Counted from the stretch's first letter, positions 1-8,771 are shown. The stretch is DNA of 55,580 nucleotides from Synergistaceae bacterium (GCA_018436725.1 JAHDKT010000094.1:1-55580), one strand, 5' to 3'. The notes: generated from the sequence alone by a model not told the origin. A program made the numbers and translations.

Positions 1-1077
1 CACCTTGATCACCTTGACCGACACGTTCGTCTCCGCGTAGTCGGCCACGGGGGAGACGGGTTCGCCGTGCTCCCACATGCTGCGGGCGAGTTCGACGGCC
101 TGGAGGATGTCGTCCTTCTTCACGCCGCCCAGCACGAAGGCACCCTTCTCCAGCGCCTCGGGGCGCTCGGTGGAGGTGCGCACCGAGACGGCGGGGAAGC
201 CGAGGATGGAGGCCTCCTCCGGGACGCTGCCGCTGTCGGAGAGGACGCAGTAGGCGTTGAGCTGGAGCTTGTTGTAGTCGAAGAAGCCGAACGGCTTGAG
301 GCTGCGCACGAGCGGGTGGAAGACGAAGCCGCGCTTCTCGATGAACCCCTTGCTGCGCGGGTGGGTGGAGTAGATGACGGGCATGGCGTACTCTTTCGCG
401 ATCGCGTTGACGGCGCTCATCAGGGAGAGGAAGTTCTGCTCGTCGTCGATGTTCTCCTCCCTGTGGGCGGAGAGCAGAAAGTAGCGCCCCTCCTCCAGGC
501 CGAGCGTCTCCAGCGCGTCGGACGCGAGGATGCGCTCCTTGTGGCGCGCGAGCACCTCGGTCATGGGCGAGCCGGTGACGTAGATGTGCTCCTTTCGGAA
601 GCCCTCGGAGAGCAGGTAACGCCGCGCGTGCTCGGTGTACGGCAGGTTGATGTCGGAGATGGCGTCGACGATGCGGCGGTTGGTCTCCTCCGGGAGGTTC
701 TGGTCGAAGCAGCGGTTCCCCGCCTCCATGTGGAAGATGGGGATCTTCAGCCGCTTGGCCGATATCGCCGAGAGCGCGGAGTTGGTGTCGCCCAGGACGA
801 GCAGCGCGTCGGGGCGTTCGGTGTGCATCATCTCGAACGACTTGGAGATGATGTTGCCGATGGTCTGCCCCAGGTCCTTGCCGACGGAGTCGAGGTAGTA
901 GTCCGGCTCGCGCAGGCCGAGATCCTCGAAGAAGACCTGGTTCAGCGTATAGTCCCAGTTCTGCCCGGTGTGGACGAGGACGTGGTCGAAGTAGAGGTCC
1001 ATCTTTTTGAGGATCTCGCTCAGGCGGATGATCTCCGGGCGCGTGCCCATGATCGACATGACTTTCAGACGGGCCAT
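1..1077 (-). CDS. capG: UDP-N-acetylglucosamine 2-epimerase, CapG/WbjD/FnlC type (3' end outside window)
   Basis: Non-hydrolysing UDP-GlcNAc 2-epimerase fold enzyme. In the CapE-CapF-CapG pathway it performs the last step, C2 epimerisation to UDP-N-acetyl-L-fucosamine, in the cytoplasm. Visible motifs are GTRPEIIRLSEI near the N-terminus, GDTNSAL, HMEAGNRC, LPEETNRRIVD and SDSGSVPEEASILGFP near the right place for the substrate-binding loop. The ATG at 1077-1075 lies two bases after the capF stop, so the two are translated together. About 359 codons are present and the reading frame is open at base 1, so only the C-terminal end is missing. Assignment to the CapG branch rather than WecB rests on the adjacent capE and capF. 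Confidence 0.9.
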   Translation of the reverse strand, partial: MARLKVMSIMGTRPEIIRLSEILKKMDLYFDHVLVHTGQNWDYTLNQVFFEDLGLREPDYYLDSVGKDLGQTIGNIISKSFEMMHTERPDALLVLGDTNSALSAISAKRLKIPIFHMEAGNRCFDQNLPEETNRRIVDAISDINLPYTEHARRYLLSEGFRKEHIYVTGSPMTEVLARHKERILASDALETLGLEEGRYFLLSAHREENIDDEQNFLSLMSAVNAIAKEYAMPVIYSTHPRSKGFIEKRGFVFHPLVRSLKPFGFFDYNKLQLNAYCVLSDSGSVPEEASILGFPAVSVRTSTERPEALEKGAFVLGGVKKDDILQAVELARSMWEHGEPVSPVADYAETNVSVKVIKV

Positions 1078-1079
1078 CT

Positions 1080-2216
1080 TCAGACCTCCTCGAAGAAGGT
1101 GTCGGGCTTGTCCGGGTTGAGGATTTCGCAGGCCCAGAAGAGAGTGACGAGGTCGCCCTCCCCGACGTTGACGATATTGTGCGTGTAGCCGGGGGGGATG
1201 TCGATCGGGCGGGGGCGGTCGCCGGAGACGCGGTACTCCGAGACGTCGCCGCCGCAGACGTGCCGGAAGCGGACGACGGCCTCGCCGCTGACGACGAGGA
1301 ACTTCTCCACCTTGGTGTGGTGCCAGTGGTTCCCGCGCGTGATGCCCGGCTTGGTGACCGAGACGAAGATCTGCCCTATGGCGGGCGACTTGAGGAACTC
1401 GGCCAGCCACCCCCGGTTGTCGGAACGCATGACGAGGTCGTACGCGAACTCCCCCTCCGGCAGGTACGAGAGGTAGGTGGCGTAAAGGGCCTTGACGAAG
1501 GGGTCGGCGAAGTCGGGGATGCGGAGCGTCGTCCGGCTCTGGCGGAAGCTCGTCAACAGGTCGAGCAGCGCGCCCAGCGCGATCGGGTGCGTCCGCCGCG
1601 CAGCGGCGAAGCCGTCGGGGCCGATGAAGGGCTCCCCCCGGATGCAGGACAGGAACTCCTCCACCACGTCGTCGATGTAGACGAGGGGGAGGACTTTCTC
1701 GCGGTCGTCCACGCGGACGGGGAGGTCGCGCGCGACGGCGTGGCACCAGGTGGCGACGACGGAGTTGTAGTTCGGGCGGCTCCACTTGCCGAAGGTGTTG
1801 GGCAGGCGGTAGACCGTGGCGTGCGCTCCCGTGCGCGCCCCCCATGCGCGGACAAGCTCCTCGGCGCGGCGCTTGCTGACGCCGTACGGGGTGTCCCCGG
1901 CGGCGTGGATGGACGAGGCCAGCAGAAAGCCGGGTGTTCGTCCGGCTTCGTCGAGCACGTCCAGAATGTCCTCGGTGAGCTTCCGGTTGCCGAGGTCGAA
2001 CTCGCGTTCGTCCTTCGGGCGGTTGACCCCCGCGAGGTGGACGACGAAATCGGCTTCGCGGAGCATTCCGCGCAGTTCGGCGGAGACGCCCTCCTCCTGC
2101 GAGAAGGTTCCCTGCGGCAGGTCGTACTCCAAAAGTTCGAACTCCTTCGAGGCGCGCAGCGCGGCGCAGAGGTTGCGCCCCATGAATCCACGCGCTCCCG
2201 TGACCAGAATGTTCAT
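1080..2216 (-). CDS. capF: CapF-like bifunctional SDR reductase/cupin
   Basis: Predicted 378-residue enzyme for the second step of UDP-L-FucNAc synthesis. The N-terminal Rossmann domain starts MNILVTGARGFMGRNL and contains HLAGVNRP. The C-terminal third is a cupin with the metal-binding segment GNHWHHTKVEKFLVVSGE. In the characterised CapF family the cupin performs C3 epimerisation and the SDR domain an NADPH-dependent reduction; the same two-domain layout is visible here. The start at 2216 was chosen because it begins exactly at the Rossmann motif and overlaps the capE stop (ATGA); the frame is open further upstream but that part does not look like this family. Confidence 0.93.
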   Translation of the reverse strand: MNILVTGARGFMGRNLCAALRASKEFELLEYDLPQGTFSQEEGVSAELRGMLREADFVVHLAGVNRPKDEREFDLGNRKLTEDILDVLDEAGRTPGFLLASSIHAAGDTPYGVSKRRAEELVRAWGARTGAHATVYRLPNTFGKWSRPNYNSVVATWCHAVARDLPVRVDDREKVLPLVYIDDVVEEFLSCIRGEPFIGPDGFAAARRTHPIALGALLDLLTSFRQSRTTLRIPDFADPFVKALYATYLSYLPEGEFAYDLVMRSDNRGWLAEFLKSPAIGQIFVSVTKPGITRGNHWHHTKVEKFLVVSGEAVVRFRHVCGGDVSEYRVSGDRPRPIDIPPGYTHNIVNVGEGDLVTLFWACEILNPDKPDTFFEEV

Positions 2217-3241
2217 CGCGGCGTCCTCCCTCTTTCGCTCGCCGCCGCTCGGACTTCGTGAAGGCGCAGCAGCAGCCCCTCCAGCTCGTCCGACGACAGG
2301 CGGTGCGTATTGTGGGAGGTGTACTCCCACCCTCGTGAGACGGTTTCGCTCCCCTGCTCGAAGTACTTCTCGTAGTTCAGCCCGCGCTTGTCGGCGGGGA
2401 TGCGGAAGTAGTTCCCGCGCTCCTCGGCGTGCGCCATCTCCTCGCGGGTCAGCAGCGTCTCGTAAAGCTTCTCGCCGTGGCGCGTACCGATGACCTGGAC
2501 GGGGTTCTCCGCGCCCAGCATTCGCTTCAATGTCTCGGCCAGCGCCCCGATGGTGCACGCCGGAGACTTCTGGACGTAGACGTCGCCCGTCTCGGCGTGC
2601 TCGAAGGCGTGGAGGACGAGGTCGACGGCGTCGTCGAGGGTCATCATGAAGCGCGTCATCTCCGGGTCGGTGACGGTGAGGGGAAGGCCGCTCTCTATCT
2701 GATCGAGGAAGAGCGGTATGACCGAGCCCCGAGAGGCCATCACGTTGCCGTAGCGCGTGCCGCAGACGAGCGTTCTCTCCGGCGGGACGGTGCGCGACTT
2801 GGCGACGAAGACCTTCTCCATCAGCGCCTTGGACAGCCCCATCGCGTTGATCGGGTAGACGGCCTTGTCGGTGGAGAGGCAGACGATCTTTCGCACGCCC
2901 GCCCGCACGGCGGCGTTGAGGACGTTCTCCGTCCCCAGGATGTTCGTCTTGACCGCCTCCAGCGGGAAGAACTCGCAGGAGGGGACCTGCTTCAGCGCGG
3001 CGGCATGGAAGACGTAGTCCACCCCGCTCATGGCGGCGTCGAGGCCGCACGGGTCGCGTACGTCGCCGATGAAGAACGAGACGCGCTCGTTCCGCAGGCT
3101 CTTGCGCATGTCGTCCTGCTTCTTCTCGTCGCGCGAGAGGATGCGGACCTCCGAAACGCCGGCCCCGAGCAGCCGCGCGAGCACCGCCTGCCCGAACGAC
3201 CCCGTTCCTCCTGTGATGAGCACTCTTTTCTTTATAAACAT
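2213..3241 (-). CDS. capE: CapE/WbjB-type UDP-GlcNAc 4,6-dehydratase/5-epimerase
   Basis: 342-residue SDR enzyme that starts the UDP-L-FucNAc branch from UDP-GlcNAc. The NAD(P)-binding motif ITGGTGSFG is at residues 9-17, followed by HAAALKQVP, the STDKAVYPINAMGLSK catalytic segment (Asp-Lys pair; Met where classical SDRs have Tyr, as in the FlaA1/CapE group), CGTRYGNVMASRGSV and VTDPEMTRFMM. Length fits CapE. It is the first gene of a capE-capF-capG unit: ATGA overlap with capF, and a promoter-like element sits about 45 bases upstream. Confidence 0.94.
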   Translation of the reverse strand: MFIKKRVLITGGTGSFGQAVLARLLGAGVSEVRILSRDEKKQDDMRKSLRNERVSFFIGDVRDPCGLDAAMSGVDYVFHAAALKQVPSCEFFPLEAVKTNILGTENVLNAAVRAGVRKIVCLSTDKAVYPINAMGLSKALMEKVFVAKSRTVPPERTLVCGTRYGNVMASRGSVIPLFLDQIESGLPLTVTDPEMTRFMMTLDDAVDLVLHAFEHAETGDVYVQKSPACTIGALAETLKRMLGAENPVQVIGTRHGEKLYETLLTREEMAHAEERGNYFRIPADKRGLNYEKYFEQGSETVSRGWEYTSHNTHRLSSDELEGLLLRLHEVRAAASERGRTPR

Positions 3242-3285
3242 GATCTCTCCGTTGTGTGCGTTATTGTGTTCCCGTACAGCTTTTT

Positions 3286-3294
3286 ATTATAGCA
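3286..3294 (-). promoter_or_regulatory. Extended -10 promoter upstream of capE
   Basis: On the minus strand the sequence reads TGCTATAAT, an extended -10 element, in the 107-base gap between the glycosyltransferase gene and capE. No convincing -35 hexamer is visible. It suggests capEFG can be transcribed separately from the genes upstream. The same TGC-plus-Pribnow arrangement occurs at 8629-8637. Confidence 0.5.
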
Positions 3295-3348
3295 TTGCGC
3301 CGGCTGGAAAGAAGCGATTCGCAGCCGGTTTTACCGGGTGTCGAGAGT

Positions 3349-4560
3349 TCAGTGAAGCGATTCTCTCTGCGCAGCTCGTGTCAGCAGCTCCTCCAGTCGG
3401 GGGAAGAATCGCCTGCGGGAGAACTGTTCATCGTAACACTTCCTCGCGTTGCGCCCCATCGTCGCGTGCCCCCCCTTGTCGGCGGCGAAACGGCGGACCG
3501 CCTCGGCGAGGGCTCGCCAATCTTCTGCGGGGACGCAGACGCCGCAGTCGAAGCGCTCGACGAGCGCGCGCGTCTCGCCGTCGACAGCCCCGATGATGGG
3601 GCGTCCGGCGGCCAGGTAGGACTGCACCTTGCCGGGGAGCGTGTACGAGATGGCCTCGTTCTTCTTCAGGGTGACGAGGAAGGCGTCGGCCTGCGCGTAG
3701 AAGCGGGGCATCTCCTCCACGGGGTGCTGCCCGCGGAAGAGAACGTTCTCCGCCCCCAGAGCAGCGGCCAGTTCCCGGCAGCGTTCGAGCGCGGAGCCGT
3801 CGCCGACGATGTGGAAGCGGACGTGCGCAAGGTGCGGCTCGTCCTTCAGCTCCGCGGCGGCGCGGATGATGGTGTCCACGCTCTGCATCTCGCCGACGTT
3901 CCCGGCGAAGAGGATGTCGAGCCTCTCCCCCGGCGTCTTCGGCGGAATCTCGTCGAAGAGCGCCTCGGCGTAGATCGGCAGGTGGAGGACGGGGAGGTCG
4001 AGTTGGAGCGTCTCCCGGAAGTAGCGCTCGAAGAGCAGCGAGCTGGCGAACACCGTGTCGGCCTTGGAGTAGATCCAGCGGCTCAGCCGCAACAGAACGC
4101 GATAGAGCGCGCTGTCGTTGGAAAACCCCGCCGAGGCCACGCTCTCGGGCCACAGGTCGAAGCAGTAGAGCGCCAGGGGCTTCTTCGCCCGCCGCTTCAT
4201 CAGAATCGCGGGGAGGGCCATCATCACGGGCGAGAGCTGATAGACCAGAATCAGGTCGAAGTCCGTCCCCATGAAGAGGGCTTTCCACGCCGACGAGAGC
4301 GCGAAAGAGACGTAGTTCAGCGCGAGGCGCAGCGCTCCCTTCCCCCGCCCGAGCAGCCACGACCGGACGACGCGGACGCCCTTTACAGTCTCGAGCCGGT
4401 TGCGGAAGCGGCGGTAGCGCGCGTCGACGACGCCCTGCGGGTAGTTCGGCAGGCCGGTGAGGACGGTGACCTCGTGCCCCCGACGGACCAGCTCGAAGCA
4501 GATGTCGTTCACGCGGAACTGCTCGGGGTGGAAGTACTGACAGACGACGAGGAGCTTCAT
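3349..4560 (-). CDS. Family 4 glycosyltransferase, WbuB/WcaI-like
   Basis: 403-residue cytoplasmic or membrane-associated glycosyltransferase of the GT-B fold. The N-terminus MKLLVVCQYFHPEQFRVND is the hallmark of the WbuB group, which adds L-fucosamine-type sugars in O-antigen assembly. The C-terminal half has FAGNVGEMQSVDTII, HIVGDGSALERC and FRGQHPVEEMPRFYAQADAFLV, the usual donor-binding region. The start was set at 4560 rather than the longest frame (4665), because the family motif begins there and the ATG overlaps the stop of a short upstream ORF. Position next to capEFG makes UDP-FucNAc a plausible donor (inference). Confidence 0.9.
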   Translation of the reverse strand: MKLLVVCQYFHPEQFRVNDICFELVRRGHEVTVLTGLPNYPQGVVDARYRRFRNRLETVKGVRVVRSWLLGRGKGALRLALNYVSFALSSAWKALFMGTDFDLILVYQLSPVMMALPAILMKRRAKKPLALYCFDLWPESVASAGFSNDSALYRVLLRLSRWIYSKADTVFASSLLFERYFRETLQLDLPVLHLPIYAEALFDEIPPKTPGERLDILFAGNVGEMQSVDTIIRAAAELKDEPHLAHVRFHIVGDGSALERCRELAAALGAENVLFRGQHPVEEMPRFYAQADAFLVTLKKNEAISYTLPGKVQSYLAAGRPIIGAVDGETRALVERFDCGVCVPAEDWRALAEAVRRFAADKGGHATMGRNARKCYDEQFSRRRFFPRLEELLTRAAQRESLH

Positions 4561-4700
4561 CGGGAGTCTCCCGGTCGGCTGAGGGGAGCGGCTTTCAAAG
4601 CTGGGCGTCTGCGCTTCCGGTCGAAAGCGAAGTCGCACTCCGACGCCGAAGCGAAGCGCAGGCACTCCGCGCCGAAGAAGACGGGGCTCGGCTCAAGCAT
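4557..4700 (-). CDS. Short bridging ORF (47 aa), unknown
   Basis: Small ORF filling the gap between the SDR gene and the WbuB-like gene. The ATG at 4700 lies inside the last codons of the SDR gene, with GAGGAG eight bases upstream. The stop forms an ATGA overlap with the next start at 4560. The predicted product begins MLEPSPVFFGAECLRF, is rich in Arg, Ala and Ser and has two Cys. I do not recognise a family. It may be a real small protein, a translational-coupling device, or a dispersed repeat kept in frame. Confidence 0.35.
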   Translation of the reverse strand: MLEPSPVFFGAECLRFASASECDFAFDRKRRRPALKAAPLSRPGDSR

Positions 4701-5685
4701 CGGAACGCTCCTCGCCCTTTCGTCCACCCCGCGAAGCAAGATACTCCCGGACCTCCTCGACGATTCCCTCTTCGAAGGAGAGCGGCGCGTAGCCGAAGTC
4801 GCGCGCGGCGTTGGAGAAGTCGAAGGCCTTGTCCTCCTGCATCCTCAGCACCTGCTCGACGGAGACGACCGGGTTGCGGCTGACGGCGTTGTACAGCTTC
4901 GCCCCCAATATCGAAAGGGAGAGCGGGACTTTGACGATGACGTTGCGCCTCTTCGGAACATCTGTTCTTCCGTTCGGGCTCCCGTCTTGGTCGGCGCGAC
5001 ACTGCGCGAGCGTCCGCGAGACGCAACGGACAAGGTCGAGGTAGGAGATCGGGCGCTTCCCCGGCAGGTTGTAGTCGCGGTTGAAGGTACGGTCGCGATT
5101 GGCGAGCACGTCGTAGTAGGCGTTGCCGAGGTCGCGGGCGTGGACCGGCTGCATCAGGTTGGCCCCCGCGCCGAAGAGGGGGAAGAACGTGTGCCGGTGG
5201 AGGAAGTCCACCAGCTTCCACATATTCCGGTCGCGGGAGGAGCCGTAGATCATCGTCGGGCGGAGGACGGTGACGCCGATTTTATCGCGCATTGAAAGGA
5301 TGGCCTCTTCTATTCGGATGTACTCTTCGGACGCGCTCTTGTACTTGGAGTAGCGCCCCGTGGTGTGCACCATGACGAGCCATTCGACGCCGCTGCGCAG
5401 CGCGGCCTCCGCGACGTTCGGCGAGTTGAAGATGGAGGCGATGTGGAGCACGGCGCGCGCCCCCCGCATCGACCGAAGCAGAAAGTCCGTATCGTCGAGG
5501 TCGCCGCGCGCGATCTCTATGCCCAGCGGAGAGGCTTCAAGACGCGACGCGTCGCTCTCCGGCCGGACGGTGCAACGAACGCCGGCGTACGGCAGCGGCA
5601 TTCCGCCGGCCTTCGCGGCCTCGCGTTCCATCCGTTCGATGAACCAGCTCCCCGAGTGTCCCGTACCGCCGGTGACGTACAGCAT
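4693..5685 (-). CDS. NAD-dependent epimerase/dehydratase (extended SDR)
   Basis: About 330 residues. Rossmann motif YVTGGTGHSG is at the N-terminus. HTTGRYSKYKSAS provides a candidate active-site Tyr-x3-Lys region (not a strict YxxxK), and VTLRPTMIYG-type sequence (VLRPTMIYGSSRD) follows. A sugar-nucleotide epimerase, dehydratase or 4-ketoreductase role in the surrounding polysaccharide locus is likely, but the substrate cannot be read from sequence. Two starts are possible: GTG at 5691 and ATG at 5685. I prefer 5685 because AAGGAG sits nine bases upstream of it but only three from the GTG. Confidence 0.85.
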   Translation of the reverse strand: MLYVTGGTGHSGSWFIERMEREAAKAGGMPLPYAGVRCTVRPESDASRLEASPLGIEIARGDLDDTDFLLRSMRGARAVLHIASIFNSPNVAEAALRSGVEWLVMVHTTGRYSKYKSASEEYIRIEEAILSMRDKIGVTVLRPTMIYGSSRDRNMWKLVDFLHRHTFFPLFGAGANLMQPVHARDLGNAYYDVLANRDRTFNRDYNLPGKRPISYLDLVRCVSRTLAQCRADQDGSPNGRTDVPKRRNVIVKVPLSLSILGAKLYNAVSRNPVVSVEQVLRMQEDKAFDFSNAARDFGYAPLSFEEGIVEEVREYLASRGGRKGEERSDA

Positions 5686-5746
5686 TTTCACTCACTCCTT
5701 CACGAAATCGTTCCCGACCCCGCCCGACAGAGACCGGCGAACACGT

Positions 5747-6346
5747 TCACCGCGTTCCTCCGCCCTCCTTGAATCCTTCCTTGCGCACCACCGTCCTGAA
5801 CGTGCGGAAGAGAATTCGCAGGTCGAACACCATGCTCGCCTTTTGCACATACTCCCCGTCCAGCTCGGCCTTCCGCTCCACCGGCAGCTCGTCGCGGCCG
5901 GAGATCTGCGCCAAACCGGTCAGTCCGGGGAGGACGTCGTTCGCGCCCCGGCGGTCGCGCTCGGCGATCAGGTCGTCCTGGTTCCAGAGCGCGGGGCGCG
6001 GCCCGACGAAGCTCATCTCCCCCTTCAGGATGTTGAAAAGCTGGGGGAGTTCGTCGAGGCTGGTCCGCCGCAGAAAGGCGCCGAGCGGCGTGATGTACGC
6101 GGAAGGGTCGGCCAGCAGGTGGGTCGGCGTCTCCTTGGGCGCGTCGGTCCGCATGGTGCGGAACTTCAGAATAAGAAACTCGCGCTTCCCCTTGCCGATC
6201 CGCCGCTGGCGGAAGAGGACGGGGCCGGGCGAATCGAGTTTTATCACCAAGGCAAGCGCCAGCAGCGGCGCGGAGAGGAGGAGCAGCAGCGCGAGGGAGA
6301 GCGCGAAGTCGAAAACCCTTTTGCACAACGGATACATGGCGCTCAT
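5747..6346 (-). CDS. Undecaprenyl-phosphate sugar phosphotransferase (PglC/WcaJ family)
   Basis: 199-residue monotopic membrane enzyme that starts glycan assembly by moving a sugar-1-phosphate to undecaprenyl phosphate. An N-terminal hydrophobic helix covers roughly residues 10-35. The family motifs follow in order: FRQRRIGKGKREF, LKFRTMRTDA, LRRTSLDELPQLFNIL, MSFVGPRPAL and PGLTGLAQISGRDELP. It is the short PglC-like form without extra transmembrane domains. AAAGG is eight bases upstream of the ATG, which overlaps the stop of the preceding small ORF. With the WbpM-like dehydratase two genes upstream, a bacillosamine/QuiNAc/FucNAc-type first sugar is plausible. Confidence 0.93.
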   Translation of the reverse strand: MSAMYPLCKRVFDFALSLALLLLLSAPLLALALVIKLDSPGPVLFRQRRIGKGKREFLILKFRTMRTDAPKETPTHLLADPSAYITPLGAFLRRTSLDELPQLFNILKGEMSFVGPRPALWNQDDLIAERDRRGANDVLPGLTGLAQISGRDELPVERKAELDGEYVQKASMVFDLRILFRTFRTVVRKEGFKEGGGTR

Positions 6347-6546
6347 CGCCCGAGCCTTTCACGCGAGGATTCGACCGCGAAGCGCAACGCATCGCGCCGC
6401 TTAGTTCCGGCCGGATGGATGTCTGCGAAAACCGGCTCCGTTCTTTCCATCCGCATGCGCATATTCTTGTTTGCGACCGGGTGGACGTCTGCGAAAATCG
6501 GCTCCGTTCTTTCATCGGAAAGCGCAAACCGGCGTGTAAACGTCAT
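6343..6546 (-). CDS. Short bridging ORF (67 aa) with tandem peptide repeat
   Basis: Its ATG at 6546 overlaps the stop of the WbpM-like gene and its TGA overlaps the start of the sugar transferase, so it is ATGA-coupled on both sides. The predicted product carries two copies of a 12-residue unit, ERTEPIFADVHP and ERTEPVFADIHP, about 22 residues apart. No domain, membrane segment or signal peptide is evident. The DNA repeat beneath is nearly identical, with 2 changes in 32 bases. It could be a true small protein or an in-frame dispersed repeat. Confidence 0.4.
   Translation of the reverse strand: MTFTRRFALSDERTEPIFADVHPVANKNMRMRMERTEPVFADIHPAGTKRRDALRFAVESSRERLGR
6416..6513. repeat. Two direct copies of a 32-bp repeat
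   Basis: Copies at 6416-6447 and 6482-6513 match at 30 of 32 positions. They encode the repeated ERTEPxFADxHP peptide on the minus strand. They lie wholly inside the 67-aa ORF. Confidence 0.85.
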
Positions 6547-8486
6547 AACGCGCCCTCTCCTTCAGCCGAAGGAACCGCCTCTTCCCCGCGAAGAACGCAG
6601 CTTTGCTCCGGCGCGTCGAACAGGGCGTGCGGGATGATGCGCTTGAGTAAAATTCTGATGTCGCCGCGCCGTTCGTCCAGCGCCGCGCCGCGTAGGCTGT
6701 CGAGCAGTTCGCCGAAATGTCCGGGCAAGTCGTTGTTCCGCGCGAAGAAGATTTTTTTGAAGCGCGAGGCGTCCGTCCCCTCCTCTGCGGTCAGCAGCTC
6801 CTCGAAGAGCTTCTCACCCGGCCTGATGCCCGAGAAGACGATCTCCACGTCCTTCCCCGGCTCCAGTCCCGAAAGGCGGATCAGGTCTTCGGCGAGATCG
6901 GTGATCTTCACCGGCTCCCCCATGTCCAGCACGAAGACCGCGCCGTTGTGCTTCATCCCTCCCGCCTGCAGCACGAGCTGCGCCGCCTCGGGGATGGTCA
7001 TGAAGTAGCGCGTCATGCCGGGGTCGGTGACGGTGACGGGACCACCCCTGCGAATCTGCTCTTTGAAGGTGGGAATGACGCTCCCCCTGCTGCCCAGCAC
7101 GTTGCCGAAGCGCACGGAGACGAAGGCGCGCCCCTCGCTCGCGCGGGCGGCGATACTGCGGATGATCATCTCGGCCACGCGCTTGGAGGCGCCCATGATG
7201 GAGGTGGGGTTCACCGCCTTGTCGGTGGAGATGTTGACGAAGACCTCGACGGCGTGTTCGAGCGCCAGCTCCGCGAGGTTCGCCGTGCCGAAGACGTTGT
7301 TGAGGATAGCCTCCTCGGGGTTCTCCTCCATCAGCGGCACATGCTTGTGCGCCGCCGCGTGGAAGACGACCTGCGGGCGGAAGCGTTCGAAGACGCGGGT
7401 CAGCCGCTCGCGGTTGCGCACATCGGCGACGACGGTCGTGAACGGAAGAGTTATTTTTTTCGCGCACAGCTCCTGCTCGATCTGGAAGAGGCTGTTCTCC
7501 CCCCTCCCGAGCAGCACGAGGCGCGCCGGTTCGAAGGGGAGCATCTGCCGGACGATCTCCGACCCTATGGAGCCGCCCGCGCCGGTGATCAGGACGGTCC
7601 TCCCTCGGATGTAATCGGCGATCTCGGCGAGTTCGAGCCGGACGGGGTCTCGGTTCAGCAGATCCTCGACGCGGACTTCGCGGATATGCGAGATGCTCAC
7701 CTTTCCGGAGAGCACCTCGAGCATCGCGGGGACGATGCGCGCCCCCACCCCGGCGCGCCGAGCCATGTCGAAGACGGAGCGCACCGTCTCGCCGCGAGCG
7801 GAGGGTATGGCGATGAGCGCCTCGTCGACGGCGTGCGCACGGACGGCCGCAGGGAGGTCGCGCAGGACGCCGAGCACCGGCAGGCCGACGAAGGTCACGC
7901 CCCGTTTCGACGGATCGTCGTCGAGAAAACCGACCGGCTCCAGAGCGGCGTCGGCATGACGCAGCATCTCCCGCGCGATGAGCACCCCCGCGTCACCCGC
8001 CCCGACGATCAGCACGCGCTTCGCGGGAGGGAGCGCATCTTTTCCCGCTCTCAGGCGCGAAAAGGCGGCGCGGACACCCCCTTCGTGGAGAAGGCGCATG
8101 CTCACCCTCGCTCCTCCCCAGAGGAGCACCAGCAGCAGCCCGTCGATGAGGGGGATACTTCTCGGGAGCGGAAAGGCGGGCGTTCCGAGGAAGAAGGAGG
8201 CCGCCGACGCCGCTGCGGTGAACAAAACGGCGCTGCGGGCGATCCCCGTCAGGTCGCGGAGGCCGATATTCCGCCACGACTGGCGGAAGAGCGCATAGTG
8301 CAGATTGAGCAAAATTTTGAGACCGCCGGCGATGAACACGTACACGGGCAGCGTCTCCGCGAAAATAAAGGGGAGCGGCAGGCCAAGACGCAGCGCAAAC
8401 GCCGCCCACGAGCCGAAAACGGCCAAGACGGCGTCGATCAGCAGTTTGGCGATCAGGGGGTTGTTCGTTCTCTGCAAGAAGTTCAC
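6543..8486 (-). CDS. Membrane-bound nucleoside-diphosphate-sugar dehydratase, WbpM/FlaA1/PglF family
   Basis: About 647 residues. Four hydrophobic helices occupy the first 140 residues, followed by a CoA/NAD-binding-like domain with IVGAGDAGVLIAREM near 160. The catalytic extended SDR domain starts at ITGAGGSIGSEIVRQ near 300 and contains HAAAHKHVPLMEENP, the STDKAVNPTSIMGASK segment (Met in place of the usual Tyr, as in FlaA1/PglF), RFGNVLGSRGSVIP and VTDPGMTRYFM. It should convert UDP-GlcNAc to the 4-keto-6-deoxy intermediate. The longest frame begins with TTG at 8492, but GAGGT sits directly against it; GTG at 8486 has the right spacing and is preferred. Confidence 0.93.
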   Translation of the reverse strand: MNFLQRTNNPLIAKLLIDAVLAVFGSWAAFALRLGLPLPFIFAETLPVYVFIAGGLKILLNLHYALFRQSWRNIGLRDLTGIARSAVLFTAAASAASFFLGTPAFPLPRSIPLIDGLLLVLLWGGARVSMRLLHEGGVRAAFSRLRAGKDALPPAKRVLIVGAGDAGVLIAREMLRHADAALEPVGFLDDDPSKRGVTFVGLPVLGVLRDLPAAVRAHAVDEALIAIPSARGETVRSVFDMARRAGVGARIVPAMLEVLSGKVSISHIREVRVEDLLNRDPVRLELAEIADYIRGRTVLITGAGGSIGSEIVRQMLPFEPARLVLLGRGENSLFQIEQELCAKKITLPFTTVVADVRNRERLTRVFERFRPQVVFHAAAHKHVPLMEENPEEAILNNVFGTANLAELALEHAVEVFVNISTDKAVNPTSIMGASKRVAEMIIRSIAARASEGRAFVSVRFGNVLGSRGSVIPTFKEQIRRGGPVTVTDPGMTRYFMTIPEAAQLVLQAGGMKHNGAVFVLDMGEPVKITDLAEDLIRLSGLEPGKDVEIVFSGIRPGEKLFEELLTAEEGTDASRFKKIFFARNNDLPGHFGELLDSLRGAALDERRGDIRILLKRIIPHALFDAPEQSCVLRGEEAVPSAEGEGAL

Positions 8487-8628
8487 ATTCAAACCTCGAC
8501 ATTAGTGTATTTTCGGCGGCGCGGCGCATTCGCGGAACGTGTGTTTGGTCACCGCGGGAACTCCCGTACGCGGGGAATATGCGTGCGCCGGCCCCATGCT
8601 GCGCGCCGTCGTCTCTTTTCTCCGGAAC

Positions 8629-8637
8629 ATTATAGCA
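8629..8637 (-). promoter_or_regulatory. Extended -10 promoter for the polysaccharide operon
   Basis: The minus strand reads TGCTATAAT about 140 bases upstream of the WbpM-like start, with no good -35 hexamer. The 356-base gap 8487-8842 separates divergent operons and also holds the plus-strand promoter at 8743-8771. I see no other feature in it. Confidence 0.5.
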
Positions 8638-8742
8638 GAATCGCCGCGCTCTTTGGCGCTTCCACGCCGGTAAACGCGCCGTCTCCGCACGCGACGCAGC
8701 CGTTTTTCACGCGCCCAACCCCTCTCTTCAAGGAATCCCCTC

Positions 8743-8771
8743 TTGTAAAATGAAAACCATTTGTATATATT
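8743..8771 (+). promoter_or_regulatory. Sigma-70-type promoter for the DUF1659 cassette
   Basis: TTGTAA (8743-8748), 17-base spacer, TATATT (8766-8771). It lies about 70 bases upstream of the DUF1659 start in a locally AT-rich stretch. Confidence 0.5.

Noticed and set aside
67..1188. Long plus-strand frame opposite capG
   Set aside because: High-GC antisense shadow: composition dominated by Val, Glu, Asp, Leu and Gly, no motif, and the minus strand clearly encodes CapG. Many similar frames lie opposite most genes here.
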